Shown in pieces: positions 11,628 to 22,516 of a stretch of 64,000 nucleotides of DNA. Position numbers and translations under genes: made by a program. This DNA comes from Rhizaria sp. SCN 62-66. Taxonomy: Eukaryota; Rhizaria, unplaced. Within the stretch, counting starts at the first letter, position 1. Each line of letters starts with the position of its first letter. A model generated the notes under the pieces. That model was not told where the DNA came from, did no database searches, and saw only the letters and a list, made by a program, of their open reading frames with translations. The stretch spans positions 94,661-158,660 of the forward strand of contig MEDY01000087.1 of NCBI GenBank assembly GCA_001724265.1, written 5' to 3'.

Positions 11628-14600
11628 ATGCCGGTGGCCCCATGCAACACCGTGTCGTCCTCGTCTGACGCCCCCGCATCCGCTGCGGGACGCCACAGCT
11701 CCGCTACAACAAGTAGGGCGCCAGTGGTTGCGGTGCCCAGCAATGGCAACAATGCAAGCACAACTCCTGTTATTGCAACGACCTGGGGGAAGTATCCTTC
11801 AGTCGTACGCACATCTCCCGTTCCTATCACAGTACCTGCCCAGGTAGGCCTCCACGCGAATGTGAGGAATGGTTACGATCGTGGCCACGACCGTAACTAC
11901 AACGATGACGAAGGCAGCAACCGTGAGCGCGGCCAGGACCTTGCCCGTGGAAGTGAAGGCACCGCAAGTTACAACAGTCCCTCGGCGCAGGGGACTGAAC
12001 CCCCGCGCTCTCTACACATTGTTCGTGCATCTGAGCGCCGTAACGCTGAGCAGGCGGCGAACGGGCTGAGCTCTTTGACTACCAATGTTATGTCTCCCAA
12101 CAGCAATGGCACACAGCGTGTCGGACAACCAGGGAAGTCCATCATCACGGCTAAGGGGAAGACCATCATCACTACAAGCAAGGGCAATTTGACCCCCGCA
12201 CCCTTAAGTGCGACTACAGCAGTCTCTACAGGATCGGTTCCTTCCGGTCGGATCATTACGACGCAACGCGATGCTGCAACAGGAGCTGCACCGATGTCAC
12301 TCACGTTCTCTGGCGCGAACCATGGCATCACGTTGACATCCGCCGTCCTCAGTCAGTACAACGCATACGTGCCAATTGCATATCTTGGCGACCCTATGAG
12401 CAACAACAACGTCAGCGTTGTGAACACTCCCTTCGGCCCCATTCACCTGCCGTTACAGCTGCCTCTTCAGTATCATGCACCGGTTGTTCCCGACGACCAT
12501 GCTGTGACACCGCCTCTCGCCCCCGCTATCGCCGAGGTCATGCACCGAGAGCTCGCTGCTCTTCGCAATGATCAGCCCGTATCAATATTGTATGACGAGT
12601 CGGATGCTCACCGGCCCAAGACAAATCATAACACTAGCACAACAAAGCCCATGAGCTCGCCCTCGGCTGACCTGGCACCTCTCAAAAAGGTGAATGAAAT
12701 GGTGGATGTGTCGCCTCAAAATGTCATCTCCGTATGTAAATTGCAATTGCACTCTGCTTGACTTGTTTTTCCTAGACAGAAAAAAAAGCGCGTATTGACG
12801 CTTCAAACACTGTGAAATTGTGATGTTCGATTGAATATTTCGTTCGTGGATCGGATGAGTACCGTACCTCCATTTGATCGTCGAAATGTAACGCCCACCG
12901 CGTCCTCTTGTTTTCACCGATACGCTATCAGTGTGCTGATCTCTTGACTCACTCATATGTCTCACTCTGTCTTGGAACAATCTCTCTTGTTTTGCTTTTT
13001 CGCTTTTGTTATGCCTTGTGTTGCGTCGCTCTTTGATAGTCCAACAAGTTGAACATTGACGACTCACATGCAAAGCCCACTGTGTCTGGGATGTCCGCGC
13101 TTAAAGAGGCGACCGTCGCTGACTCAGTCAAAGCTGATCCCTCTAAGGCAGTGATGAGCGAAGAAGAGCGTCTGGCGCTGAAGGCTGCTAAGAAGAATGC
13201 CCGCAAGGAACAGAAGCTTCGTGAGAGTCTCGCCAGCGCTGATGCGGAGAAGGATGCTGCGGAGCGCGCTATTGCCGAACGCGAGCAGAAAATCGTTGCC
13301 AATGCGATTACTCCGTTTCTAGCTACGCTCCCTCCACGCCATGAGGCCGCCGGCGACGCCACAGCCGCTTAGCCAGTAGTCGACGTGGCAGTAAGCAACG
13401 TAAGTACGGTGTCTGCTAGTCTAGAGAACGCAGCTCCTGTTCAAAACGCGCCTACCGACGAAGTATCGCAGGTCCCCTCCTCTGAAGCCGCGTCAGCTCC
13501 GATCATGTCTCACCCGGTCGTTCAGGTGGGTATACAGTCTATCCCCGCTCAGTCTGCACAGTCCGTCCCCACCCGCGCCCCCCCTCTGTCCATCGCTGTT
13601 CCCTCAGCGTCAGCCTCAGTCCCCATGACCGATGGCCCTGCTCTCCGGAACCCAGACCAGTATCGATCCTCTCTATTTGGGACTAACACAACGACTCCTC
13701 GTCCTATCAGTGGTCCTGGACACATGTCTGGGCCTGGGCTTGGGTTTGCAGGTGACCACCGCCGAGACTCTTTGCACCGCCCCCCACAGTCATATCAGCA
13801 ACAACAGCGTGGTGATCCTCGTGCTGAACGTGACCCTCGCGACTACTCCGAAGGTCGTAGCTCCCTTGATCGCCGTCCAGACTCTCGCAACTATGGCGAC
13901 CTCCGTGACTACAGGAACCGTGAAAGGTATGAGAAGGATCGTGACTGGTACGAGAAGGGTCGTGACTGGTACGAGAAGGACCGCCGTGATCGTGAGCGGT
14001 ATGAAAGGGAGCTGCGCGAACGGGAGCAATGGGAGAAAGAGCATCGGCTGGAGCGGGAGAGGCAATTGGCGTGGCAAAATCGTGACCATCGCGTTGCTTA
14101 TGACCGGGACCGGGATCGGGACCGCGACCAGCGTGACAGGGACAGGGATTTGAGTCGTTATCAGGCTGAATATGAAGCAACCGATCGTCCCCGTTCTCAG
14201 CAGCTTGAAACCTCCCCTTATCCTCGTCAGAACATCAACAACACCCCCAGCAGTGACAGTGAAGTGGCACCCTCCAATCCACAAGCTGCAGTTAATCTTG
14301 CGACTCGAACCTTTTCGTCCGCAACTGGTAACTCAGGACCTGGACTTGCAGCGCAACCAACTGCCGCCGCACCCCAGAGTACCGCAGATATCTTTCCCAC
14401 TGCTGCATCTTACGCTCTTGGTCCCATCGGTCGACGTCCGCCCGCTCTTGCCACTCTCTCGACTCAAGTTGCGACTGGGAGAGTAGGGAGTCCTATCGAC
14501 ATCGATGACGACGATGATGATGGTGATATGCCTCCTCCGCTTGAGACTCTTCGTGGTGAGATTGTTCCGGCTACCGTTGTCTCAGCTCAAGGTGAAATCG

Positions 14601-17600
14601 CTTCCTTGAACGCTACATTCACGGCCAATGCGGCACTTCGACGTATCCCCCGCAAATCATCGTCGGATGCATCATCAAAACCTGGAGACACAGAGGTGCT
14701 TCGACCAACGTCTATGGGGGTTGGTCCTCGGTACTCACTCCAGTCTGGGGACTCGGTTGACACTGCTTCCTCTGGGGCCGTCGTTGACCGTGCTTCAAGC
14801 CGGACAATGACCCCATCGAGCTCCGCGCGTGGGTCACCCCACTTACAACCCGCACGCCACTTGCCGTCGACTTTGGAAAACATTCTCGGCCGGATCCAGG
14901 ACATTGCGAGCGACGACGATGAAGCCACCGTTGTGCCCATTTTTGACACTGCTGTAACCCCTCACGATGAGGCCCTGGCGATTGCGACCAGGGAGGCTAA
15001 GATCGCAGAGCGTGAAGCACTATTTCCCGACGAAGTTGCCCGCGCAGACCCGGAGGTTATAGCATTTGCGTTGACTCGGCGCCCCGCAGTGACTGAGGAG
15101 CAGGTTGCTGCTCTGCCGGAGAACGATATCATGCGCCGGCTCCTGACTGCGGTTGCAGATGTTGAACGTGCAGTAGAGGCACGGTTTGACCGCTACTTGC
15201 GCGAGATGATTGTAGTTCACATTCCTGAGCTTCGCAACCGCGATCACCGGACTTTGACTTTGGAGGAAGTTGAGTCGCATGGATCGTTTTTACTCCGGCA
15301 ACCCCGCCCCGTGAAACCAGACAGTGAAAAATGCCCGCTATTATTGACGCCAGGATTCATGATGTCGCAGCAGCTGGCCGAACTCGGTATCGATGCATTA
15401 CGTGCCAGGCACGTTGCCCACATCGCGCCACTCCACAACTACACTCAACACACGTTCGCCTTCACACTCTTATTCGTTTCATCTCTCAATTTCGCAAACT
15501 GTGACGCGGATCTGGATGCCAAGCTGTCTTTAGCTCGCAATCAAGTTCAGTATGCCCGTCGTATGGCCCTCGCAGGGAATCCGCTTAATCTCGAGCTACC
15601 CCCAGTTGAGCCGCCGCTAGATGCTGGTTACGAACGCGCACGTGTGCGCAAAGGTGTTGCTGGCATCCTCGACTGGTCCAAGGTGGAACGCTCTATGGTT
15701 CCGCAGCTCGTGCGTCTGACGAGTTCAGAGAAGGAGCTTGCCTTAAGCCTCATCGCCAACACAAATGCAAGGAGTCAGCCGCAGCGCACTTCTAAGCGCA
15801 CGAGGGCGCCTCTCAGCGACTTCTCGTTACCTGTTGTAGCTCACACAACAGATCGTAGCGCTGTGCGGTCAGTGCGCATGTCCCAACCCTTGCCGAACAT
15901 TTTTGCCTATGCCAACGATACATCGATTGTTGGTGAGCTTTTGCGCACCCTGTGTGCCGAAGTGACGGATATTATGGCTGACTCATACGAAGCCACGACT
16001 CAGGCAAGGCCGACTGCGCACGAGCTTGCGCACCTGCTTGATGGAACTCTCGGTGGGCGTTTTGCGGCTGTCGCGTCAGTGGCACCCCCGCTAGAACCAA
16101 CCACTCGCGATCGCGCGATCGCAATTGAAGCATTGGTGGCGGACGGCAAGATCAACTCTGAAGTGCTGCTCGCCATTGCCACATCACCGCTTGATGAAGT
16201 TGAGGCGCGGCATGTTGACCGCTGCATCGCCGTCGACCCGACGATACTCCCCGGTCAGCCGGTCGCATTGACGGCATACACATTGGCTAAATCCATTTGG
16301 CCAGAGCAGGGTATGGATGCGACGCGTGTGTTACCTACCCCATGGTATGTGCAACCAGACTTTGTGATGCAAATCCGTCGTGCAGGTGCACGCATTCGAG
16401 CGCAGCATGCGCGATTGAATGCTCTCAGTACAGGTAGTACCATGCAAGAAGCGGAAGAGGCAGCACGTAACGCTGCATTGACCAAGGGCGAGAACCTCAG
16501 CCCAGGACTTGTGCTGCAGCTCGTCAAGGAGGGGGCTGCAGTCGTGAAGCAAGGCGCCTATTTAGCTGCGTTGGCGAATTCAACATCGAGCTCAGACAAG
16601 TACTTCGCTCGCAGGTATATTCAGTCCCTTGAGTACATGCAGAGCCAGAAGGACATCGCGAATGCGATCAAGCTCGGGGCCTATGCCTCCGCTACAAAGG
16701 CCAAGACCACTACTAATACTGATGCTGCGACTGTTCGTACCACTGCGGTAAGGACTGAATCAAGTAAGTCTGTCTCGGCAACGCGTATCGTCTCATCGGT
16801 CGCCTCTCAACCGGTGAAACGACTGCCCGTCGTTCCTGTTTTGACAAATTCCTCGGTGAGCGAAACTTTGTCGTCTGCAGACAAAGCAACGCGCATCAGC
16901 GCAAGTTCGAGTGCTAGCAAGGCGGAGAAGAAGGACAATAAAGACAAGAAGGACAAGCGCGAGAAACGCCCCCACGAAAGTGGCAGTCGTGAGCCCAGCC
17001 GTGACCGCGGCCCTGACCGTGATATGGACCGTAGTAGCAGTTCGCGTCATAGGACTCCTAACAGCGACACTCCGCATGTTCATAACAGGAGGCCGGCAAC
17101 ACCAACTAAAACCGCAAACATGACCGATGGTGACCGTGACACTGACGATGTTCAGCTCCCATTACCTGAGACGCACTCAAAGGAAACCACCGTGATGAGC
17201 GATGCGAGCACAAGCAAGAGCAAGGAAGTGGGGGCAGTTCGTGATGCTGTCGCGAGTGTTGCAATGACAGCAGCTGGAGCAAAGCTGACTGCGTCGACGG
17301 ACAGCATCACCAACGGCAACGAGAGTGGGCACGCGAGCGGCACTAAAACTGCTGCATCCTCAACTCATGCCGCAAAACCGGTCGCACACTTAAAGATTTT
17401 GACCAATGTCAAGTCGGTGTCGTCTCCTGCAGCGAGTCCAACTGCGCCTGCTTCAGCGAAACATGCCAAAGTAGGAGCCCTAACCTCACAACCGCCGCTT
17501 GAGTGTCGTTATCGTTGCTCAACGTGCACAGCTGAGACCAGAGAGGTGAGCAAGACTGTACCACGCTGCTGTGAGATCTGTCGCGGCCGCAATCTCACAC

Positions 17601-18436
17601 CTATCATCGGCAATCAGTCTCCAGTTGCTTAGACGGTGACATCTGCAGCACAGCAACAACACGTCAAGAGCAACAAGAAAACGACATCCCTGTCGACCAC
17701 ATCGTCATCTGCATCGGTCTCAGGGCGCGTTCCACCAAGCAGCAGTCCCACTCTTTATCAGCGCCTTGTCGAATCCAGCAAGATCAGCAACGTGAATGCG
17801 GCAAGCACTCATGTCCCATGGACACCTAGTGTTCGTTGCGGCGGCGGCAGCGACGGGAATACGAGCACGCAAGCTGTTGACATCGGCAGCAGGGATATTA
17901 GCAATGAGGACCTTGCCGCTGCAATCTCAGGTTCAAGCTCCAACGATACTTCTGTCGCCCCAGTCTCTACGAATGTTCATATTAGCGGCGCTGTGGGAGC
18001 AACTGCTTCGGTCGAGAAGGTCACTGACTTTTCATTCCAGGCCAAGGAGGAGCCCGTCTTCACAAGTGTGCCTAACAAGCTTGCTGGAACTGTCGTGTCC
18101 GGCGCGTCTAAGTCCTTCACTGCCTTCTCTACTCTGCCACCGCCGCCGCCATCGCGTCCCCTGCAGCAGCAACAGCAACAGCAGCCGGTGCGTAAGCCTG
18201 TTGTGCTGTTGCCGATGCAGTCTCCGTACGAGGCGCTAACTGGTGCGGTGACGGTGGAACTTAGCAATGACGATGACAATGGTAACAACGACATGATGAT
18301 GACACAAAATGATCTCTTTGGTCCTGCGTCCCTGCCTGTTGCATCGTCTGACTCCTTCGCTCTTCTATCTCCAGATGGAGGCTGTACAGCTGCTCCGCCC
18401 AGTGATCAGGCAACCTCTTCTGCTATGTCTAATTAA
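11628..18436 (+). CDS. Large protein of unknown function with Arg/Glu-rich segment and Cys4 cluster; two in-frame TAGs
   Basis: Exon 1 is 11628-12731 and exon 2 is 13040-18436, with donor GTATGT, acceptor TTTGATAG and phase 0. It encodes 2166 residues if TAG at 13370 (residue 479) and 17630 (residue 1899) are sense; the stop is TAA. Seen in order: a Ser/Thr/Asn-rich N-terminus; a Lys/Glu/Ala helix near 400-470; an Arg/Asp/Glu-rich charged region (about 650-730) like those of RNA-processing factors; a SUMO-interacting-like PIDIDDDDDD at about 852; and a less repetitive middle (about 980-1580) that may be folded. Then come a Lys/Arg/Asp-rich region, a Cys cluster RCSTC...CCEIC (about 1857-1886) compatible with a zinc ribbon, and a Ser/Gln-rich tail. 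GC3 is lower than in neighbouring genes. A nuclear role is only an inference. Without readthrough, the pieces after each TAG would lack nearby ATGs. Confidence 0.65.
13370..13372 (+). other. In-frame TAG, probable sense codon
   Basis: The TAG lies between ...GDATAA and PVVDVAVSNVST in one continuous frame. The next in-frame ATG is about 130 bases later, so the downstream part is unlikely to be a separate gene. Confidence 0.6.
17630..17632 (+). other. In-frame TAG, probable sense codon
   Basis: The TAG follows ...GNQSPVA and the frame continues TVTSAAQQQHVK for another 268 codons to a TAA. The reading frame and composition do not change across it. Confidence 0.55.
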
Positions 18437-19692
18437 GCGATGCGGCAGCTCTGCGGCATCAACATCATCGACCAGTAATTTTCTATTGAGGAAGACTTTC
18501 CCAATGGACGTCCCAATGAAAGGTCTGCAACAAGCTACAATAGTGTTTAAAAAAAAAAAACTCTACCTATTAACCCGTCTATATATAATGAAACAATCAC
18601 AAGATCTGCGTCTACTAGCATGTAGCATCGCACGCGTAACTCAATACATCACATCTCGGCCCACAATGATGGGGTACATGTGTCGCGTTGCGTGCACGTA
18701 TATTTGTTTGATATGAGTGCGCATATAACATTTATGAAAAGCGAATTGTTTGAAATGTTTGTTTATGATTTTATTTTTGATCATGTCGAGGCTCATACCA
18801 GCAGCCCTGTCCCGTCCGAACGCACTATCATAGCAGTGCGGCATCCTATCTCGTCGCCATCATCACATTCGTGTTGTTTGTGAGATCGCAATATAGATAT
18901 AGAAATGCCGCGTTAAAGAAAAAGAAAAAAGAAAATAAACCTATTAAACCAGCACTGCGAGAAAAGCAGTTGTTGGCAAATCTCGTTTGCACATGCGAAG
19001 GCATTGAGATGAGTGAGTACACCCAAAAGAAAAGAAACGAAAAAGAAAGAAAAACTGCAAAAACAAAAAAACAAAAATTATAAAATACTAACGATTTTGT
19101 AAAATAAAGTTGACTTTAATGCCAATAAATACAAAGCATGGGAGTATAGTGTGATGCTTATCACAAAAAGCAAACGACACGTCGCAATAACAACAAGCGA
19201 ACCAATCAAGCGGCACACTCTGGAGAGACTTGTGCACCAGCACATGGAAGCAGCGCCCCAATGGATGATGAGTGGACGGCGTCACCCACTGCAAGAGACG
19301 TACGCGTGTGCCTGCTATCCGCATGCAACGACGACCGAAGCGGGGTTAAGCGGCGTTGAGCATCACTTGAGAAGCGGCGCTCATTCGACTGTTTAAGACA
19401 GTGAGCAGACCGCTACGCAGCCGCATCACATGCCGGGCAAGCAGCCACAAGCAACCGTCGTTTGAGCCGTGGTCGACTCTCTGTGAGAGAGTGCACGAAA
19501 TGTGGTATAGTGCTGCGATGACGATACAAAACGAACGTGTGCAGATCAAACGCTCGACTGTTGGTGACGTTGGTGTTGCCTGCGCACGCTAAGAGCGAGA
19601 TAACACGCCGTCGCAGTGCTGCGCACCGCTGCTGACTGCCCGGGTGCCGCTGCGTTCGCCTGCCGCGCGGCCGCTGAACGGAGTGGGGCCGC
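18437..19692 (-). other. Tail-to-tail intergenic region, T-rich on the minus strand
   Basis: The region lies between the 3' ends of the plus-strand unknown gene and minus-strand MRPL13. It contains A-rich runs on the plus strand (18549-18560, 18916-18950, 19020-19085), so it is T-rich in the sense of MRPL13. This fits a U-rich 3' flank for that gene. No coding frame or RNA gene is recognised. Confidence 0.45.
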
Positions 19693-20532
19693 TTACTCGT
19701 ACTGCTTGGTGACGAGCTTGAGCTGCGGGATGAGGCGCGAGTCGACCTTGTACTCGACGCGCGACAGCACCTTGCGCTTGATGTCCTCGGGGAAGTCGGC
19801 GGGGAAGTCCCACGTGTCGGTGAGTGCCACCGTCTGCGCCTGGACCTGCTCCAGCGACACCGGGTGGTTGGGGAACATGGCCTGGAACGGGTGCTCGGGA
19901 CCCGGGTAGACCTTGAGGCGCGCCATCTGGTTCAGCTTGTGCTTCGTCTTGGGGATCATACCGCGCACGGCGTGCAGAAGCACGCGTTCGGGGGCGCGGT
20001 TGCGCCACTCGATCGCGGGGACCTCCTTGAGGTTGCCGACGTAGCTGTGCGTGGGGGGCGTGTAGGGCAAAGGCAAAGAGAGAAAGGGGACGGGGGGGAA
20101 GCAAAGAGAAGATTCCGGGAGTGCAAGAAAGAAGGGGTTTGTCCAAAAGTGAGTTAAAAATGCCAGAACTAATGACATAGGTCATGCCCGAAAAAGCTAG
20201 AGCAAAGCGAGAGGGTGAGTTAGCGCTAAAGCACCAACGTGCGAGTGTGGAGTGAGACAAAACAAAAAGCGCGAGCGTGCGGGTCAGCGTGGAGGCGAGA
20301 AGGGATGTACGTACCCAGTGTGGCGACGGTAGATCTTCTGGTCCCACTTGCGGCCAGTGAACTTGATGTCCTTGACGTTGACGACGACAACGGTGTCGCC
20401 GCAGTCGACGTTGGGGGTGTAGGTGGGCTTGTGCTTGCCCATGAGCACAGTGGCGACGTGCTGGGAGAGGCGGCCGACGATCTGCGACTTGGCGTCGAAC
20501 AAATGCCAGGACTGCTTGATCACCTTACTCAT
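19693..20532 (-). CDS. MRPL13: Mitochondrial large-subunit ribosomal protein L13 (uL13m)
   Basis: Exon 1 is 20532-20315 and exon 2 is 20044-19693. The 270-base intron has donor GTACGT and acceptor CACGCACAG (phase 2). The product is 189 residues, close to the usual uL13m length, ending in TAA. It is a structural protein of the mitoribosome. The N-terminal WHLFDAKSQIVGRLS, GKHKPTYTP, DCGDTVVVVN and GRKWDQKIYRRHTGY are diagnostic of L13; the DCGD and KW-QK forms match mitochondrial rather than cytosolic L13a. The splice completes the conserved HTGY. GMIPKTKHKLNQMARLKVYPG in exon 2 is the conserved L13 loop. The C-terminal extension of about 70 residues is typical of mitochondrial versions. No obvious cleavable presequence is seen. 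It lies downstream of Sec61 beta on the same strand. Confidence 0.92.
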
Positions 20533-21431
20533 TGGTGCCGTCCTGGTGGGACAACAGAGGAAGTAGGGGAAGCATGGAAGGAAAAAAGGGAATGTCAGTC
20601 AGGCGGTGGGCGAATGTGGCTGAACGGCGACTGGGAGGGAGGCGCCCAGGGACACAGATCGCGCAGAAGAGATACATTATTAAGTGCGAAGGTAAAACAA
20701 GACATGCTCAGTCATGAAAGTGTTATAATTTATCTAATGATGAAGGACAGAGCGTGCATTTAGAGCTCAATCGAAGGCCTCGGTCGAGCCCGAGAAGACC
20801 GTGGGCCGGTTGGAAAAGTCTAGCCGCCCCCGGTCAAAACATGATTTGGGAGCCATAAAGACGTCTTAAAAGGATAAACTGTGTATTGAAGCATGATTTA
20901 AACATGCCAGTGTACTTTTGTAACACATATTGCCACTGAAACCCGGACCACGTACGCACATCGCGCACTAATCCGCTCCGAAGCGCCGTCTTGGACGCCC
21001 CAGCTCAGACTAACCGAGTCCCAAGCAGCACGCTGATTCGGATCAAAACAGCCACGAAGCAGCGCTTCTCCCACCCACCAGCACGCCGCGCCCGGTCGCC
21101 GCGCGTCACCGCGCCCCGGCACACCCCCGTGGCCCGGTCCTCGCGTCATCACGGTTGGACGGGGCTCGCAGGGCAGGCAGAGGTGGGGCGTGGTGTCAGA
21201 CCGCCTCGACAGCAGAAACGGCGACGATGGGCGGGTCGAGAGAGCGACGCGTGCGGGGGCGGGGAGGACGGGGTGCGCGCGCGCAGAAAGCACGCCCAGT
21301 CACTCACGGATCCGTACAAACTGCGCGGCGCGTCCTCGCGCGGGCGCGGTGGGCGGGCGGGCGGGAGTTGAAGGTGTCGCCATAGTGTGGCGACAGAATG
21401 AGAAACGAACGCAAACAAGGGGGAAGGGAAC
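20533..21431. other. Intergenic between Sec61 beta and MRPL13
   Basis: The stretch near MRPL13 (20533-20700) is purine-rich on the plus strand and 20700-20960 is AT-rich. The part at 20990-21431, next to the Sec61 beta stop, is GC-rich with no convincing frame. It should contain the MRPL13 promoter and the Sec61 beta 3' UTR. I see no other feature. Confidence 0.4.
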
Positions 21432-21741
21432 TTACTCAGCGGTGGGGGCAGGGGTGGAAGCGCCAAAGATCTTACCGAGGATGTGGAGGAAGACGACGGT
21501 GCCGATGTAGGCGACGGAGACGAAGAGAACGGCGTTGGGGGAGCTGCGTGGGGAGCAAGGCAAGGAGAGAGGGGGAGGGAAGGAGGTGAGTATCAGAGTG
21601 GATTTGGCGGGGCAAAACGAGACATTGCAAAAGAAAAGTGGATGTTAGCGTAGATAAGATCATGACGTACAGCTTGATTCCGGGGGTGTCCTCGGAGAAG
21701 AAGCGGAGCATGTTGGCGGAGGGGTCCGCCGCGTTGTTCAT
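21432..21741 (-). CDS. Sec61 beta subunit of the ER translocon
   Basis: Exon 1 is 21741-21671 and exon 2 is 21543-21432, separated by a 127-base intron (donor GTACGT, acceptor CCCACGCAG, phase 2). The product is 60 residues ending in TAA. Sec61 beta is the small tail-anchored subunit of the Sec61 channel in the ER membrane. The hallmark motif NMLRFFSEDTPGIKL (residues 10-24) precedes a single transmembrane helix, NAVLFVSVAYIGTVVFLHIL. A short lumenal tail, GKIFGASTPAPTAE, follows. The disordered cytosolic N-terminus is only about nine residues, shorter than in animals or yeast. The gene is divergent from the unknown gene starting at 22517. Confidence 0.92.
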
Positions 21742-22516
21742 AGCAACCTTCTGGGTACGCTGAGGTAGTGGGCGAGATGACGAAACAGGGACACGATATA
21801 CGCGATGGAAACAGGATGTTGTGAGATAAATGTGGTAGGATAGCGCTGGATATTGACTAGTGTGTGCGAAAAAATGTACTGCATGATAGAAACCAGCGAT
21901 GGAGAGCCAGGGTGGATCGCTGACTCACACTTTAGCTTGTGCGAAGATGGGAGGGGATATGGCAAGCAAGGACGGGCGTTTCGGAAGGGAATGTCGCGCT
22001 TACACGCAACGCAAAAAATAGACTTAGAAGAAACAAACATAAACATCTCGCACGTACCATTAGAAAAGAAACAACCTAACTTAGGGTCGACAAATGGACA
22101 ACAAAGCAGCGGCCTCGTCATGGCCGAAGAGGCCCGCTTAGGCCAAACCGGTCAACCGAATTAACCATCATTTTTCGGAACCTGTAAATCCCAACCACTG
22201 GCTGCGAGCTGGTGTGACCACGCTTTCATTTAAGACCTTTGCAAGAAGGCTAATATTATTATTATTATTATCTACGTACGTTGAAGTAAACTTTTCTGTC
22301 TCATCCAAATTATACTAAGTTGCCAATTTATACAATGATGGTTATTCCCTTCAACGACTCCCCCGTACAACAGTCGATCGGCTGTCGACCCCCACCGTCC
22401 TTCCTTCGACCATACCAGCCTCTGGCGCAGTGAGACCGCACTCAATAGCTACAACAGCAAAGGACTAGGGCGGCCACACGTTAACGTCGGTGCTCTTAGA
22501 GCTGAATTTAGGTTAA
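21742..22516. other. Divergent intergenic region with ATT repeat
   Basis: This 775-base stretch lies between the starts of Sec61 beta (minus) and the 22517 gene (plus). It is AT-rich, with an ATT trinucleotide run at 22255-22271. It should hold both promoters. No RNA gene was recognised. Confidence 0.4.
22255..22271. repeat. ATT microsatellite
   Basis: Five to six perfect ATT units, the only clear non-coding trinucleotide array in the window. Confidence 0.8.

Noticed and set aside
13385-17632. Treating the segments after TAG (13385, 17636, 24130) as separate genes
   Set aside because: Each begins with a non-ATG codon right after a TAG in the same frame, and there is no promoter-like AT-rich gap between segments.
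21149-21466. A Pro-rich minus-strand frame overlapping the Sec61 beta 3' end
   Set aside because: It is in a different frame from Sec61 beta, consists of low-complexity Pro/Arg/Ser and shows no domain.
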